Shown piece by piece: positions 6,073 to 6,371 of a stretch of 6,371 bases of DNA. Within the stretch, counting starts at the first letter, position 1; each line of letters opens with the position of its first letter. The position numbers and the translations under genes were made by a program. The notes below the pieces were generated by a model. That model searched no databases. It was not told the origin of the DNA and saw nothing but the letters and a program-made list of their open reading frames with translations. The DNA comes from an uncultured Blautia sp. (GTDB taxonomy: Bacteria > Bacillota > Clostridia > Lachnospirales > Lachnospiraceae). The stretch covers positions 1-6,371 of the forward strand of contig CAMBYR010000132.1 of assembly GCA_945872375.1 (NCBI GenBank), given 5' to 3'.

Positions 6073-6100
6073 AAAAAAACTTCAAAAAAACTTGAAAAAA
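6073..6100 (+). promoter_or_regulatory. Phased A-tracts (UP-like, curved DNA) upstream of rRNA promoter P3
   Basis: Three A-tracts of 7, 7 and 6 bases begin at 6073, 6084 and 6095, an exact 11-base period close to one helical turn. They cover about -67 to -40 relative to the predicted P3 start. Phased A-tracts bend DNA, and A-tracts at this position also suit alpha C-terminal domain contacts. Confidence 0.65.
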
Positions 6101-6104
6101 GTTG

Positions 6105-6133
6105 TTGACAAGTGTGGAAAGATGTGGTAAATT
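6105..6133 (+). promoter_or_regulatory. rRNA operon promoter P3
   Basis: A consensus TTGACA (6105-6110), a 17-base spacer and TAAATT (6128-6133) lie nearest to the 16S gene. The -10 box is weaker than in P2, but the A-tract array is upstream. The predicted start is G6140, first base of the third GCTGTCGCA copy, leaving a leader of about 200 bases before 16S. Confidence 0.83.
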
Positions 6134-6139
6134 ATAAAA

Positions 6140-6159
6140 GCTGTCGCAAGACAGAAACC
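6140..6159 (+). other. P3 initial transcribed region with GNRA-capped 5' stem-loop
   Basis: CTGTC (6141-6145) and GACAG (6150-6154) form a 5-bp stem closed by the tetraloop GCAA, a GNRA type. The segment ends in GACAGAAACC (6150-6159), identical to 6040-6049 after P2. The stem is preserved between P2 and P3 although the loop length differs. Confidence 0.6.
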
Positions 6160-6340
6160 TTGATAACTAAACAGTGAAACACATACGATTCTCGAAAATT
6201 CTTTTACATTCAAAGAACGGTTTGGGTGAACACGAAAGTGTGAACCTGCTTCGATGAGCATAAGCGAGTCGGAGATACAACCTATAGAAACAGTAAAAAC
6301 GAGAGATAGCTAGTAGGTTATCTTGAGTGAATCAAACATT
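6160..6340 (+). other. 16S rRNA leader (pre-rRNA) with boxA-like sequence and small hairpins
   Basis: No protein gene is visible here. The stretch TTGATAACTAAACA (6160-6173) resembles the boxA-like antitermination sequences found in Firmicute rRNA leaders; this is a weak match from memory. ACAC-GAAA-GTGT (6230-6241) forms a GNRA-capped hairpin, flanked by GGTT (6219-6222) and AACC (6243-6246), which can pair around it. GCTT/AAGC (6248-6251 and 6262-6265) is another possible small stem. Part of this leader would normally pair with sequence downstream of 16S for RNase III processing, but that partner is outside the window. Confidence 0.55.
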
Positions 6341-6371
6341 TTATCAGAGAGTTTGATCCTGGCTCAGGATG
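6341..6371 (+). rRNA. rrs: 16S ribosomal RNA, 5' end only
   Basis: AGAGTTTGATCCTGGCTCAG (6348-6367) is the near-universal 5' sequence of bacterial 16S rRNA, the classic 27F primer region. Counting back by comparison with E. coli numbering puts mature base 1 near 6341, within a few bases. The gene continues beyond the right edge, so nothing can be said about the rest of the operon. Confidence 0.97.

Noticed and set aside
5922..6148. Three GCTGTCGCA copies as a CRISPR-like or iteron repeat array
   Set aside because: The repeats are only 9 bases, spaced 103 and 115 bases apart, and each is locked to a promoter; start-region conservation explains them better.

Overview
The window looks like chromosomal DNA of a low-to-mid GC Clostridia, most likely a Lachnospiraceae-type Firmicute. 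The basis is strong AGGAGG-type ribosome binding sites, tight co-oriented operons, a ClpC-type Clp ATPase next to radA, and the Firmicute-like start of a 16S rRNA gene. Every gene I can support lies on the + strand. The family assignment is inference from sequence style and gene content; no species can be named.

Layout. (1) 2-109: the last 35 codons of a gene resembling purD, followed 29 bases later by an SseB-domain protein (139-903) and a hairpin that probably ends this unit (908-951). (2) A promoter at 962-990, overlapped by a dyad that could be an operator, then a small YtrA-type GntR regulator (1028-1411) and, 10 bases later, a full-length ClpC unfoldase (1422-3875). The regulator sits where ctsR-mcsA-mcsB precede clpC in many Firmicutes. 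(3) A probable promoter near 3925, then a 137-residue protein of unknown function (3989-4402) whose stop codon overlaps the start of radA (4396-5769). A 20-bp hairpin terminator closes this unit (5779-5830). (4) About 540 bases without a protein gene form the promoter and leader region of a ribosomal RNA operon. It holds three tandem consensus-like promoters, each with an A/T-rich upstream element and an identical GCTGTCGCA start region, then a structured leader, and the first ~31 bases of 16S rRNA at the right edge.

Functionally the middle of the window is a maintenance block: ClpC works with ClpP in protein quality control, and RadA processes recombination intermediates in DNA repair. Its unusual points are the likely self-regulated GntR-clpC unit without CtsR, McsA or McsB, and the conserved uncharacterised protein coupled to RadA translation. 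The strongest regulatory structure is the rRNA promoter array, whose three start regions share sequence and, for two of them, the same 5' stem-loop. I found no mobile element, CRISPR array, tRNA or clear sign of horizontal transfer.
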